This document shows, in pieces, positions 7,923 to 14,351 of a stretch of 28,681 bases of DNA (positions are counted from its first letter, which is position 1; each line of letters opens with the position of its first letter). The notes below the pieces were generated by a model. The model ran no database searches and had not been told where the DNA came from. It worked only from the letters and a program-made list of their open reading frames with translations. Source of the stretch: Deltaproteobacteria bacterium (GTDB lineage Bacteria; Bdellovibrionota; JACOXK01); the NCBI GenBank assembly GCA_016186995.1, contig JACPKQ010000019.1, positions 1 through 28,681 of the forward strand. The letters run 5' to 3'. A program made the position numbers and the translations under genes.

Positions 7923-8975
7923 ATGAAATTATTTAGCAAAAAGCAAAAAGATGTGACTAAGCAAGATTTAATTGATGCTCTCCGCTTTGTTCAAAATCCT
8001 ACAACTGAAAAAGATATTTTTGAGTCGGGTATCGTCAATACCACTGCCGTTTGTGATAATATTGCAAAAATTGTTGTATCTTTAGACCCTATTACTATTA
8101 AGTTTAAAAATAAATTTAAAGTTGAAATTGAGCACCAATTAAGAAAACTTCCTCTTAAAGAGTTTAAGGTTGAGTTTTTAGATCCTGTTCCACCCAAACC
8201 AAAAGCGCCAGAAGCTTCTGCGAAAATTAAAAATATTATTGCTGTTGCAAGTGGTAAGGGTGGGGTTGGAAAATCTACTGTAGCTACCAATTTAAGTTTA
8301 GCTCTTTCTAAAAAAGGTTTTACAGTGGGCCTGCTAGATGCTGATATTTATGGCCCCAGCATTCCTCTTATGATGCAAAAAACAGGTGTCCAACCCGAAG
8401 CAACTCAAGAGGGTGAAATTTTTCCTATCGAAAATTACGGAATTAAGATGATGTCTGTTGGATTTATTTCTCAACCTGGAGAAGCTGTTGTATGGCGGGG
8501 CCCTATGATCCATAAACTTCTTTCAGAATTTTTTTCTAAAGTTCTCTGGGGTGAACTTGATTATTTAGTTGTAGATCTCCCTCCAGGAACTGGTGATGCA
8601 CAGCTTTCTCTAAGTCAACTTATTCCTTTAACGGGTGCTGTCATTGTAACAACTCCGCAAGATGTAGCTTTGGTCGACGTTGACAAAAGTGTTGCTATGT
8701 TTAAAAAAGTGAACGTGCCTATATTAGGGGTTATTGAAAACATGAGTACTTTTGTGTGCCCTCAATGTGGTCATGAAGAAGAAATTTTTAGTCATGGTGG
8801 TGGAGAAAAAGCGGCATTCCAATGGGGAAATATTTTTCTAGGGAGTCTTCCACTTAAAACATCAATTCGTAAAAGCGGGGATGCTGGAAATCCGTTTGTT
8901 CTAGAAGAAACAAGTGAAGAATCAAAAAGTCTTTTTAAAATTACAGAAAATCTAACCAAAAGCTTAGTGAAGTAA
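7923..8975 (+). CDS. mrp: Mrp/NBP35-type P-loop ATPase, Fe-S cluster carrier
   Basis: The product has 350 residues from the ATG at 7923. An upstream in-frame extension to 7851 is possible, but it adds an unrelated hydrophobic stretch, and AGGAAG lies just before the chosen ATG. The N-terminal region of about 90 residues is MIP18/DUF59-like. The deviant Walker A is SGKGGVGKST, with the DADIYGPS switch and DLPPGTGD following. The CPQCGH motif (C-x-x-C) binds the transferable 4Fe-4S cluster at the dimer interface. The role in the family is Fe-S cluster loading onto target proteins. This fits the neighbourhood of Fe-S proteins (Rieske, CCG oxidoreductase). The 3' end overlaps the 3' end of selD by 12 bases. 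Confidence 0.9.
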   Translation: MKLFSKKQKDVTKQDLIDALRFVQNPTTEKDIFESGIVNTTAVCDNIAKIVVSLDPITIKFKNKFKVEIEHQLRKLPLKEFKVEFLDPVPPKPKAPEASAKIKNIIAVASGKGGVGKSTVATNLSLALSKKGFTVGLLDADIYGPSIPLMMQKTGVQPEATQEGEIFPIENYGIKMMSVGFISQPGEAVVWRGPMIHKLLSEFFSKVLWGELDYLVVDLPPGTGDAQLSLSQLIPLTGAVIVTTPQDVALVDVDKSVAMFKKVNVPILGVIENMSTFVCPQCGHEEEIFSHGGGEKAAFQWGNIFLGSLPLKTSIRKSGDAGNPFVLEETSEESKSLFKITENLTKSLVK

Positions 8976-10022
8976 TATTTTTGCGTTTTTTCTTGCCACC
9001 ACTTTTCCAATAATAGAAGCGCTTTTATAACCGGCTTGATGAAGTTTAGGTAAAATCTTTTGAGCTTCTTCTTCAGTTGTCGAAATCAAAAAACCACCTG
9101 AGGTTTGAGGATCAAAAAGAATATCTTTTTTCCATGTCATCTCGGGCTTGACCCGAGATCTATCAATTTTATCATGTGTTGCAAATTCGTTTGTAATTGT
9201 ACCCCCAATACGGAGCCCCTCTTTCATAAATTGCAAACTTTTTTCATATACAGGTATTTTATTAAGTTCAATGTGAAGAGCAAAGGGATTATCTCCTACC
9301 ATTTCAAAACCATGCCCTGCTAAACCAAAACCCGTTACATCAGTAACGGCATGAACTGTAAAATTTTTTAAAACTTCATAAGCATAGCGATTAAGCTGTG
9401 CCATATTTTCTAAATAAGGCTCAAAATCTTTTTCACTTAATTTATCTTTTTTAAATGCTGATACACCTACACCTGTGCCGATGGGTTTTGTGAGAATAAG
9501 AACATCATTTTTGTGAGGTGTATTATTTTTCCAAATTTTTTCTGGATGTACCTCTCCTACAAGAGAGATCCCATATTTTATTTCTGTATCTTTAATGCTG
9601 TGACCTCCTGCCATAAAAGCCCCTGCTTCGTGAATTTTTGAAAGCCCACCTTCTAAAATTTGTGAAAATATGTGCTTGTCTACCACAGTGATTGGAAAAC
9701 AACAGATGTTAAGTGCAATCCGAGGCTCACCACCCATTGCATAAACATCGCTTAAGGCATTGGCTGCTGCAATTTGACCAAATCGGTAAGGATCATCACA
9801 CACAGGTGTAATAATATCTAAAGTGGCAATCAATGCTTTATCTTTTGATGTTTGATACACAGCTGCATCGTCAGAAGATTTGTGTCCTACTAGAAGACGG
9901 GCGTCTTCATTGACATGTAGGTTTTTAATAATGTCTTTTAGATCCGCCGGACCTAACTTAGCACCTCACCCAGAGCTTTGGGAAAAATGTGTCAGACGAA
10001 TTTTTTTTCTTTGATCTGTCAT
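8964..10022 (-). CDS. selD: Selenide, water dikinase (selenophosphate synthetase), itself a selenoprotein with in-frame UGA
   Basis: It makes selenophosphate from selenide and ATP for Sec-tRNA. From the ATG at 10020-10022 it reads MTDQRKKIRLTHFSQSSG, then UGA, then GAKLGPADL. That is the standard SelD N-terminus (E. coli ...GAGCGCKISP), with the catalytic Cys position occupied by UGA at 9966-9968 (residue 19). The second Cys of the pair is Ala21. The same frame continues to AVYQTSKDK and the rest of the enzyme: LSDVYAMGGEPRIALNI, MAGGHSIKD, VTDVTGFGLAGHG and DPQTSGG. Total length is 352 residues, as expected for the family. A call starting at the GTG at 9860 would remove the active site. A SECIS-like hairpin follows the UGA. 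A palindromic repeat is inserted in frame near the C-terminus, encoding DRSRVKPEMT. An ATG at 10073 is an alternative start. Confidence 0.9.
9136..9164 (-). repeat. Short palindromic repeat inserted in frame in selD
   Basis: GTCATCTCGGGCTTGACC...GAGATC forms a perfect TCTCGGG/CCCGAGA stem. On the coding strand it is read as DRSRVKPEMT, just before the conserved DPQTSGG block. The same family member lies between lepB and pyrB at 24774-24800. Confidence 0.8.
9938..9956 (-). promoter_or_regulatory. Bacterial SECIS-like hairpin in selD
   Basis: On the coding strand, TTAGGTCC pairs with GGATCTAA (8 base pairs, one G-U) around a GGC loop. The loop starts 17 bases after the UGA, within the usual distance for bacterial SECIS elements, and has G in the apical loop as SelB recognition requires. 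It encodes residues around LGPADL, so it is both coding and structural. Confidence 0.6.
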
Positions 10023-10096
10023 GGTAGCACTAAAACAAATAGCCCCTTCCTGGTCAACGGATCCCCAATGCATAAGATATGTGCTATTCTTAAAAC

Positions 10097-10750
10097 ATGT
10101 TTGGATATCAAATGGAACTATTTGGTTTTAAATGGAATGTGTTTCATTGGGCTCTTATTTTGGGAATCGGTGGTTATTTTGTAGGAACACTTTCATGCCG
10201 AAGTATTCTTAATAAATTTTTTAAAAATATTTCTGAAGTTGTTGTTTTAATATGTGAAGCTTTGAAAGGTTTTATTTTTACTTATTTTATTTATTTAAAA
10301 CTACCACTCAAAGAACAACCCATGCGATTTCAGTCAAAAGGTTTGTGGGAGATGGTTGGAGAGGCTATTTCTTCTCTTGTACAAGGTATTCAAAATGTTC
10401 AATATTCAGCCCTTCTTATTATTGTGTTTACTGGTCTTTTCCTTTTAGGAAGTTCATTGAACCCATTTAAAAAGTTTAAAGGGGAGAATGGCATTGGTAT
10501 CACTTATGGTGTTTTTATGGCCCTTGCTCCTTTAGCTACCTTATGTGCAGTGCTTTTAAATTTAATTTTATTTTTTATAAAAAAAACAAGGAAAGCTTCT
10601 TACTTTTTAAGTTTACTTCTTCTCCCACTATTTATTTATATTTTTTATGATGAAAAAGATTTGGGTGTGTTCATTTTCTATCTTTCAATAGGATTTCTGT
10701 TTATTGTTTTTTTAAAACATGTAAGGAAGATCAAAAGAAGTTTTGTTTAA
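10097..10750 (+). CDS. PlsY-like membrane protein, degenerate at the acyltransferase motifs
   Basis: The product has 217 residues and is very hydrophobic. Its order of segments follows the glycerol-3-phosphate acyltransferase PlsY. The start is like the GSIPFGYLL segment (GYFVGTLSCRSILN). CEALKGFIF corresponds to the family's LDVLKG. NPFKKFKGENGIGITYGV corresponds to PVFLKFKGGKGVATALGV. A similar hydrophobic C-terminus ends in a basic tail. However, the GSGNIGATN phosphate-binding motif is absent, and the GKG motif reads GENG. About 50 extra residues sit in the middle. This suggests a neofunctionalised or decaying paralogue rather than an active acyltransferase. The reading frame itself is intact. 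It is divergent from selD, with 74 bases between the starts. Confidence 0.5.
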   Translation: MFGYQMELFGFKWNVFHWALILGIGGYFVGTLSCRSILNKFFKNISEVVVLICEALKGFIFTYFIYLKLPLKEQPMRFQSKGLWEMVGEAISSLVQGIQNVQYSALLIIVFTGLFLLGSSLNPFKKFKGENGIGITYGVFMALAPLATLCAVLLNLILFFIKKTRKASYFLSLLLLPLFIYIFYDEKDLGVFIFYLSIGFLFIVFLKHVRKIKRSFV

Positions 10751-10885
10751 TTTGAAAACACATAACCATCAGTATTTCTAATGAATTCATATTAAAATTA
10801 ATAATTTTCTATAATTTATTTTTTAAGTAATATGGCCTCAGTTTCAGTTAATGTAGTTTGCTTTCGCATAAGGTTTCAGCGCGAT

Positions 10886-10938
10886 CGTCTTAGGTAGAAG
10901 TTTGGCTGGGCTTTCATGTTGTGCAAAGCACGAAGACG
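10886..10938 (+). promoter_or_regulatory. Structured leader before the 144-residue secreted protein
   Basis: CGTCTT (10886-10891) can pair with AAGACG (10933-10938), enclosing a GTGC-AAA-GCAC hairpin (10921-10931) directly before the GAGAGG ribosome-binding site. It may be a cis-regulatory structure, or a remnant of the palindrome family sharing GTGCTTTGCAC with carB 18063-18104. I do not recognise a riboswitch class. The remaining bases back to 10751 are AT-rich with no gene. Confidence 0.25.
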
Positions 10939-10950
10939 AGAGGTATCGTT

Positions 10951-11385
10951 ATGAAAAAACTTATTCTAGGTCTTATTAGTTTTCTTTTGATTCAACCTAT
11001 TTTTGCTGCTGATTTAAGCAGTGGAAAATTCTTTCAAGAGCATGTTATTACTTTACAAAATGGTGAAAGCGTAAAGTTTGTTGCTACAACAGGAGAATAT
11101 AAAGCCCATTGGAAGGGTACTTTAGTGAATCTTATACAGGTCAATGAAGGACGTTTTGATACACTTTATGTTGTTGATCAAGAACCACTTTTTCACCCTA
11201 TGGTTGTTCCAAGTTGGGAACCAAGAATGTTTGAAGATAAAGCAGAAGTTGTTTTAACTGTTCCTGCAAATGATTTTAAAGTGATTAAAATTTTAGTTCC
11301 AAATAATCTTCAAGTTTTCCTCCAAGAAATACATGAAGTTGCTATTGACCCGGTTGTCTTAGAGCCACAACCGTTATTACCTTAA
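10951..11385 (+). CDS. Small exported protein of unknown function
   Basis: The product has 144 residues from the ATG at 10951, which is preceded by GAGAGG. The N-terminus is a classical signal peptide: MKK, a hydrophobic core, then IFA before ADLS. There is no cysteine at the cleavage site, so it is not a lipoprotein. The mature part (about 125 residues) is acidic and beta-rich in appearance, with no cysteines and a proline-rich end. I do not recognise a family. It lies 86 bases before another small exported protein on the same strand, and the two may form a unit. Confidence 0.6.
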   Translation: MKKLILGLISFLLIQPIFAADLSSGKFFQEHVITLQNGESVKFVATTGEYKAHWKGTLVNLIQVNEGRFDTLYVVDQEPLFHPMVVPSWEPRMFEDKAEVVLTVPANDFKVIKILVPNNLQVFLQEIHEVAIDPVVLEPQPLLP

Positions 11386-11427
11386 TTGCAATCTGAATAT
11401 GTGTGAGAAAAAGGGTGCTTTGCATCA

Positions 11428-11459
11428 GTGCCGTTGATGTCAATAAAGCTTTACGGCAC
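11428..11459 (+). promoter_or_regulatory. Hairpin upstream of the Cys-rich protein
   Basis: GTGCCGT (11428-11434) and ACGGCAC (11453-11459) form a perfect 7-bp stem with an 18-base loop, ending 12 bases before the ATG at 11472. It may be a translation-control structure or a weak terminator of the preceding gene. No T-tract follows. Confidence 0.3.
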
Positions 11460-11471
11460 AGTAAAGATATT

Positions 11472-11792
11472 ATGAAAAAATTTATTTCTATTTTTATTTC
11501 TTTTTTTATTGTTGTTTCACTTGTTTATTATTTTTCTAAGTCTACCCAAGAGAGTTCTTCGAATTCAAAAAAATATTCTCAATCAGATTCAGACAACTCT
11601 TCTGAAAAAAATCTTAAAACCGTTTGTGAAAAAGAAGGGGTTTCTGTAAAGCTTTTTTCAAATACGTGTGTTGATGAGTGTTACCCAACCGGAGAAGAAA
11701 GAGTTTGTGGTATGGCTTTAACCTATGGTTGTGACTGTGGGCCTGATAAATGCTGGTACGAAGGAAAGTGCATTCCTAGTGATGACAATTAA
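11472..11792 (+). CDS. Small exported or membrane-anchored cysteine-rich protein
   Basis: The product has 106 residues from the ATG at 11472. The in-frame extension upstream to 11403 runs through the hairpin leader and is not signal-like, so I reject it. The N-terminus is a signal sequence or anchor (MKKFIS, then a hydrophobic run). A Ser/Lys/Asp-rich linker follows. The C-terminal domain of about 50 residues holds eight cysteines, with pairs such as CVDEC, CDCG and CWYEGKC. The even Cys number and export suggest a disulfide-stabilised domain, or less likely a metal-binding one. I recognise no family. Its stop overlaps the tail end of the convergent broken permease gene. Confidence 0.6.
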   Translation: MKKFISIFISFFIVVSLVYYFSKSTQESSSNSKKYSQSDSDNSSEKNLKTVCEKEGVSVKLFSNTCVDECYPTGEERVCGMALTYGCDCGPDKCWYEGKCIPSDDN

Positions 11793-12423
11793 AGCCACAT
11801 TGCGTGTATTAAGGTGGCAATGCCTGCCATAAAAATGGAAACTGCAATCACTTTTTTTAATGAGCGATCCATCACACTGGAACTTTAAAAATATTGATCA
11901 TAATAGGGGTCTTTAAAATGCCCCCACCAATTCCAAATAGTCCGGCAACAATGCCAGATAAACCACCAAATAAACTAGCTGTCCAAAGACTTACCTTGTA
12001 ATCTTGTTTCTTAAGAATAGGCTCTCTAGAATTTAAGAAAGAAACTGCTTTGCTGAATGGGTGATGAGTATTTGATGGCTTCATAATTTTGTATGAAAGA
12101 ATCATTAAAAAAAGTGAAAAAATAATTTCTAAAGGGCGAGTGGGGATAATACTTGTGAAGTGAGCACCTATGATAGCACCACAAATGGTGGGTATTTCAA
12201 GTGCCCACATCAGCTTAAAATCCACAGTTTGTTTTCTAAAATTCCAATAAGTCGAAAGAAGACTCGATGGAAAGAGTGCAAATGCAGTAACACCTATGGC
12301 AATTTCAATGGGAACATCAAACCCCATCACCATTATCGGAACAATAAAAATACCACCGCCGAACCCAGCAAGAGTTCCAATGGATGATACAAGAGCTGCA
12401 ATTAAAAATAGAGTTAAATACAT
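11789..12423 (-). pseudogene. TSUP (TauE/SafE) permease broken by internal deletion
   Basis: The first 183 codons read as a normal TSUP transporter: GTLAGFGGGIFIVP near the N-terminus, and the second repeat motif GIVAGLFGIGGGILKTPIM. The frame then stops at TGA (11872-11874) after FKVPV. Family members continue here for about 60-80 more residues (HVATATS...). Directly after the stop, another frame reads MDRSLKKVIAVSIFMAGIA and ends at TAA (11789-11791). That looks like the family's last membrane helix. The simplest reading is a deletion that removed a membrane segment pair and shifted the frame. It starts 18 bases after the lgt stop and could be the last gene of the lspA-lgt transcript. Confidence 0.65.
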
Positions 12424-12441
12424 ACACCCCTTGAAAGAGAT

Positions 12442-13266
12442 TTATTTTCTAAATCGTTTAAAGATAGATTTAAGATATTCCTTTTTTAAACCTCGTAGTG
12501 AATGGAAAAGAAAAAAGAGAGTTATTCCAAAAACTAAAAGGCTTATGAATTGTGAAGTAGAAACCCACCCAAAAACAAAACCTCTGATTTCATCCCCTCT
12601 AAAAAACTCATTTGTAAATCGGAAAATAGAATAAAGTATGAAATAGACAAGAACCATCTGCCCATCAAATTTTTTGCGGCTACTTAAATAAAAATAAAGC
12701 AAAAGAAAAACAAAAAAAAGCGCTAAAGCTTCATAGAGTTGTGTTGGATGAAGAGGTGTGTGGAGGGGGCGAGCAAAGCTTTCTTCAAGATGAAATGAAA
12801 TGCCCCACGGTAAAGTCGTGGGTTTACCAAAACAACAGCCCGCAAGAACACAACCCAATCTTCCAAACATATGTACAAAAGCAACACCAGGGGCTGCCAC
12901 ATCAAGCATTTTCCAAAGGGGAATATTTTTCTTTTTGCAGTAAAAGATAATGGTAAGAGCCCCGCCTATGAGACCACCATAAAAAACAAGCCCCCCTTCC
13001 CATAGAGCAAAAATTCTTAAAGGTTCTTGGATATATTCGTGAAGGTTTGTAATAATGAAAAGAATGCGTGCACCTATTAAACCCCACAGTAGTGACCAAA
13101 AAGCAATATCAATAAAGGTGTTTGAATGAATACCTTCTTTTTTTGCTAAGCGAGTGATCAAAGGAAGCATGAGAAGAAACCCAAGAGCAATCATGATGCC
13201 ATAAGAGCGTACCTCAATGGGTATGTTTAAAAAGGGTAATACAATCTTAAAAAGAATAGGCTTCAT
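12442..13266 (-). CDS. lgt: Prolipoprotein diacylglyceryl transferase
   Basis: The product has 274 residues and is multi-spanning. It moves diacylglycerol from phosphatidylglycerol to the lipobox Cys, the first step of lipoprotein maturation. Family features visible are the N-terminal PIEVRSYGIMIALGF, WEGGLVFYGGLIGG (HGGL region), FGRLGCVLAGCCFG (the Arg-Gly signature region), and HPTQLYEA, which carries the conserved Gln-Leu-Tyr. Its start overlaps the stop of lspA by 4 bases, so maturation steps one and two are translationally coupled. Confidence 0.93.
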   Translation of the reverse strand: MKPILFKIVLPFLNIPIEVRSYGIMIALGFLLMLPLITRLAKKEGIHSNTFIDIAFWSLLWGLIGARILFIITNLHEYIQEPLRIFALWEGGLVFYGGLIGGALTIIFYCKKKNIPLWKMLDVAAPGVAFVHMFGRLGCVLAGCCFGKPTTLPWGISFHLEESFARPLHTPLHPTQLYEALALFFVFLLLYFYLSSRKKFDGQMVLVYFILYSIFRFTNEFFRGDEIRGFVFGWVSTSQFISLLVFGITLFFLFHSLRGLKKEYLKSIFKRFRK

Positions 13267-13772
13267 ACTCCCCTTTTATGTTTGTGTTCAAAAAAGAAAG
13301 AATAGATAATAAGTAGCGTGACCCCAATGCAAATAGAAGAGTCTGCAACATTAAAAGCGGGCCAGTGTTGTTTGTAAAAAGGAACCCAGGTTAGATCAAC
13401 ATCAATAAAGTCTCTTACATAATTAAAACGTAAACGATCTATCAAATTACCAATGGCTCCAGAAAAAATAAGAATAAGGCTCAGCTTGTAAAGTTTTTGG
13501 TTGGTTTCCGCATTGTGATAAAGGTAAAGAATAAAAGCCACGGCTAAAAGAGGAACGATAACAAAAAAAGTATTAAGAAAGCCCTCTCCCATATTCGAAA
13601 AAAGTCCAAAAGCACCACCTCTGTTGTGAATGTAAGTAATGTATAAAAACTTTGAAATAATAGTGAGGCTTTCAAAAAGGTGAAATTTAAGTTGAATCCA
13701 CTCTTTTGTGATCTGATCAAGTGCAATAATGGGAAGTGATCCTAAAACAAGATAAACATATTTTTTCTTCAT
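13263..13772 (-). CDS. lspA: Lipoprotein signal peptidase (signal peptidase II), catalytically complete copy
   Basis: The product has 169 residues with four membrane helices. It shows the expected blocks: ALDQITKEW, IHNRGGAFGLFS (conserved Asn), GAIGNLIDRLRF, VRDFID with catalytic Asp121, and FNVAD with catalytic Asp144. Both aspartates of the aspartyl-peptidase dyad are present, so this copy should cleave prolipoproteins after Lgt. It overlaps the upstream paralogue and the downstream lgt by 4 bases each (ATGA). Confidence 0.93.
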   Translation of the reverse strand: MKKKYVYLVLGSLPIIALDQITKEWIQLKFHLFESLTIISKFLYITYIHNRGGAFGLFSNMGEGFLNTFFVIVPLLAVAFILYLYHNAETNQKLYKLSLILIFSGAIGNLIDRLRFNYVRDFIDVDLTWVPFYKQHWPAFNVADSSICIGVTLLIIYSFFFEHKHKRGV

Positions 13773-14257
13773 GTTTTTTCCTCTCGAATATGTGAAAAGC
13801 TAATACAAAATATAAGAATAAGTCCCCCTACAATTAAAAAAATATCAGCTAAATTAAGTGGATGGCGGCGTGGTAGCCAATGAAACTCTAAAAAACCTAT
13901 AACAGAGTTAAAACGTAAACGATCTAAAAGATTTCCCAATGCCCCACCGGCAATAAGGGCAAGCCCACAGTAAAAAAGCTGGGATAGGTTTTTTAAAAAG
14001 ATAAAGGCACAAAGAATTCCAACAATAGAAATGAAAGGCACAAGAAGAAAAAAAAGCGTTCTTATGTGTGGATCTAAGTTTTGAAAAATAGCAAAAACCC
14101 CAGCTGTATTTCTTTGAAGTGTTATAGATAAAAAACCTTCAATAAAAGAAGCGGTTGTTCCTAATTTTAGTTCAGAATTGACCCAGAGTTTGGTAACCTG
14201 ATCCAAAGAGACAACAAATCCTGAGAGGGTGAGTAAGATGAGATATTTGATTTTCAT
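13769..14257 (-). CDS. LspA paralogue lacking one catalytic aspartate
   Basis: The product has 162 residues and the same four-helix layout as its neighbour. It has SLDQVTKLWV, LQRNTAGVFAIF, GALGNLLDRLRFNSV and NLAD (Asp138). The position of the first catalytic Asp reads Gly121 (VIGFLEFHW instead of V-x-D-F). A GAT to GGT change would explain this. The Asp-to-Asp segment is also six residues shorter than in the next gene. It is the first gene of the lspA-lspA-lgt overlap chain, divergent from ileS. It may be a non-catalytic partner, a decoy for LspA inhibitors, or an early stage of decay. The frame is intact and well conserved outside this site. Confidence 0.85.
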   Translation of the reverse strand: MKIKYLILLTLSGFVVSLDQVTKLWVNSELKLGTTASFIEGFLSITLQRNTAGVFAIFQNLDPHIRTLFFLLVPFISIVGILCAFIFLKNLSQLFYCGLALIAGGALGNLLDRLRFNSVIGFLEFHWLPRRHPLNLADIFLIVGGLILIFCISFSHIREEKT

Positions 14258-14351
14258 AAAGTGATTTTAACATCTTAGCTCATCTCGGGCAAACAACAGG
14301 GTTGAAGGAGTTTTGCTTTCATGTTAGGCATAATTGTGAGTTGGAGGGGCT

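Noticed and set aside
9860-9862. GTG at 9860 as selD start
   Set aside because: It would remove the conserved N-terminal active-site segment, which is clearly present upstream in the same frame across one UGA.
9978-10184. Plus-strand open frame of 68 codons over the selD start
   Set aside because: It overlaps the selenoprotein N-terminus and the next gene's start, has no ribosome-binding site, and its product resembles nothing.
11872-11874. TGA in the TSUP gene as a second selenocysteine codon
   Set aside because: The frame after it stops again within five codons, the family has no Cys at this site, and another frame resumes the protein.
12296-12634. Plus-strand open frame of 112 codons across the lgt end and the broken permease
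   Set aside because: It is antisense to recognisable genes, with no start signal and a low-complexity Lys/Pro composition.
14258-14351. Possible tRNA or riboswitch between lspA and ileS (T-box expected for ileS in some bacteria)
   Set aside because: No cloverleaf, no T-box AGGGTGG-type motif and no specifier hairpin could be found in these 94 bases.
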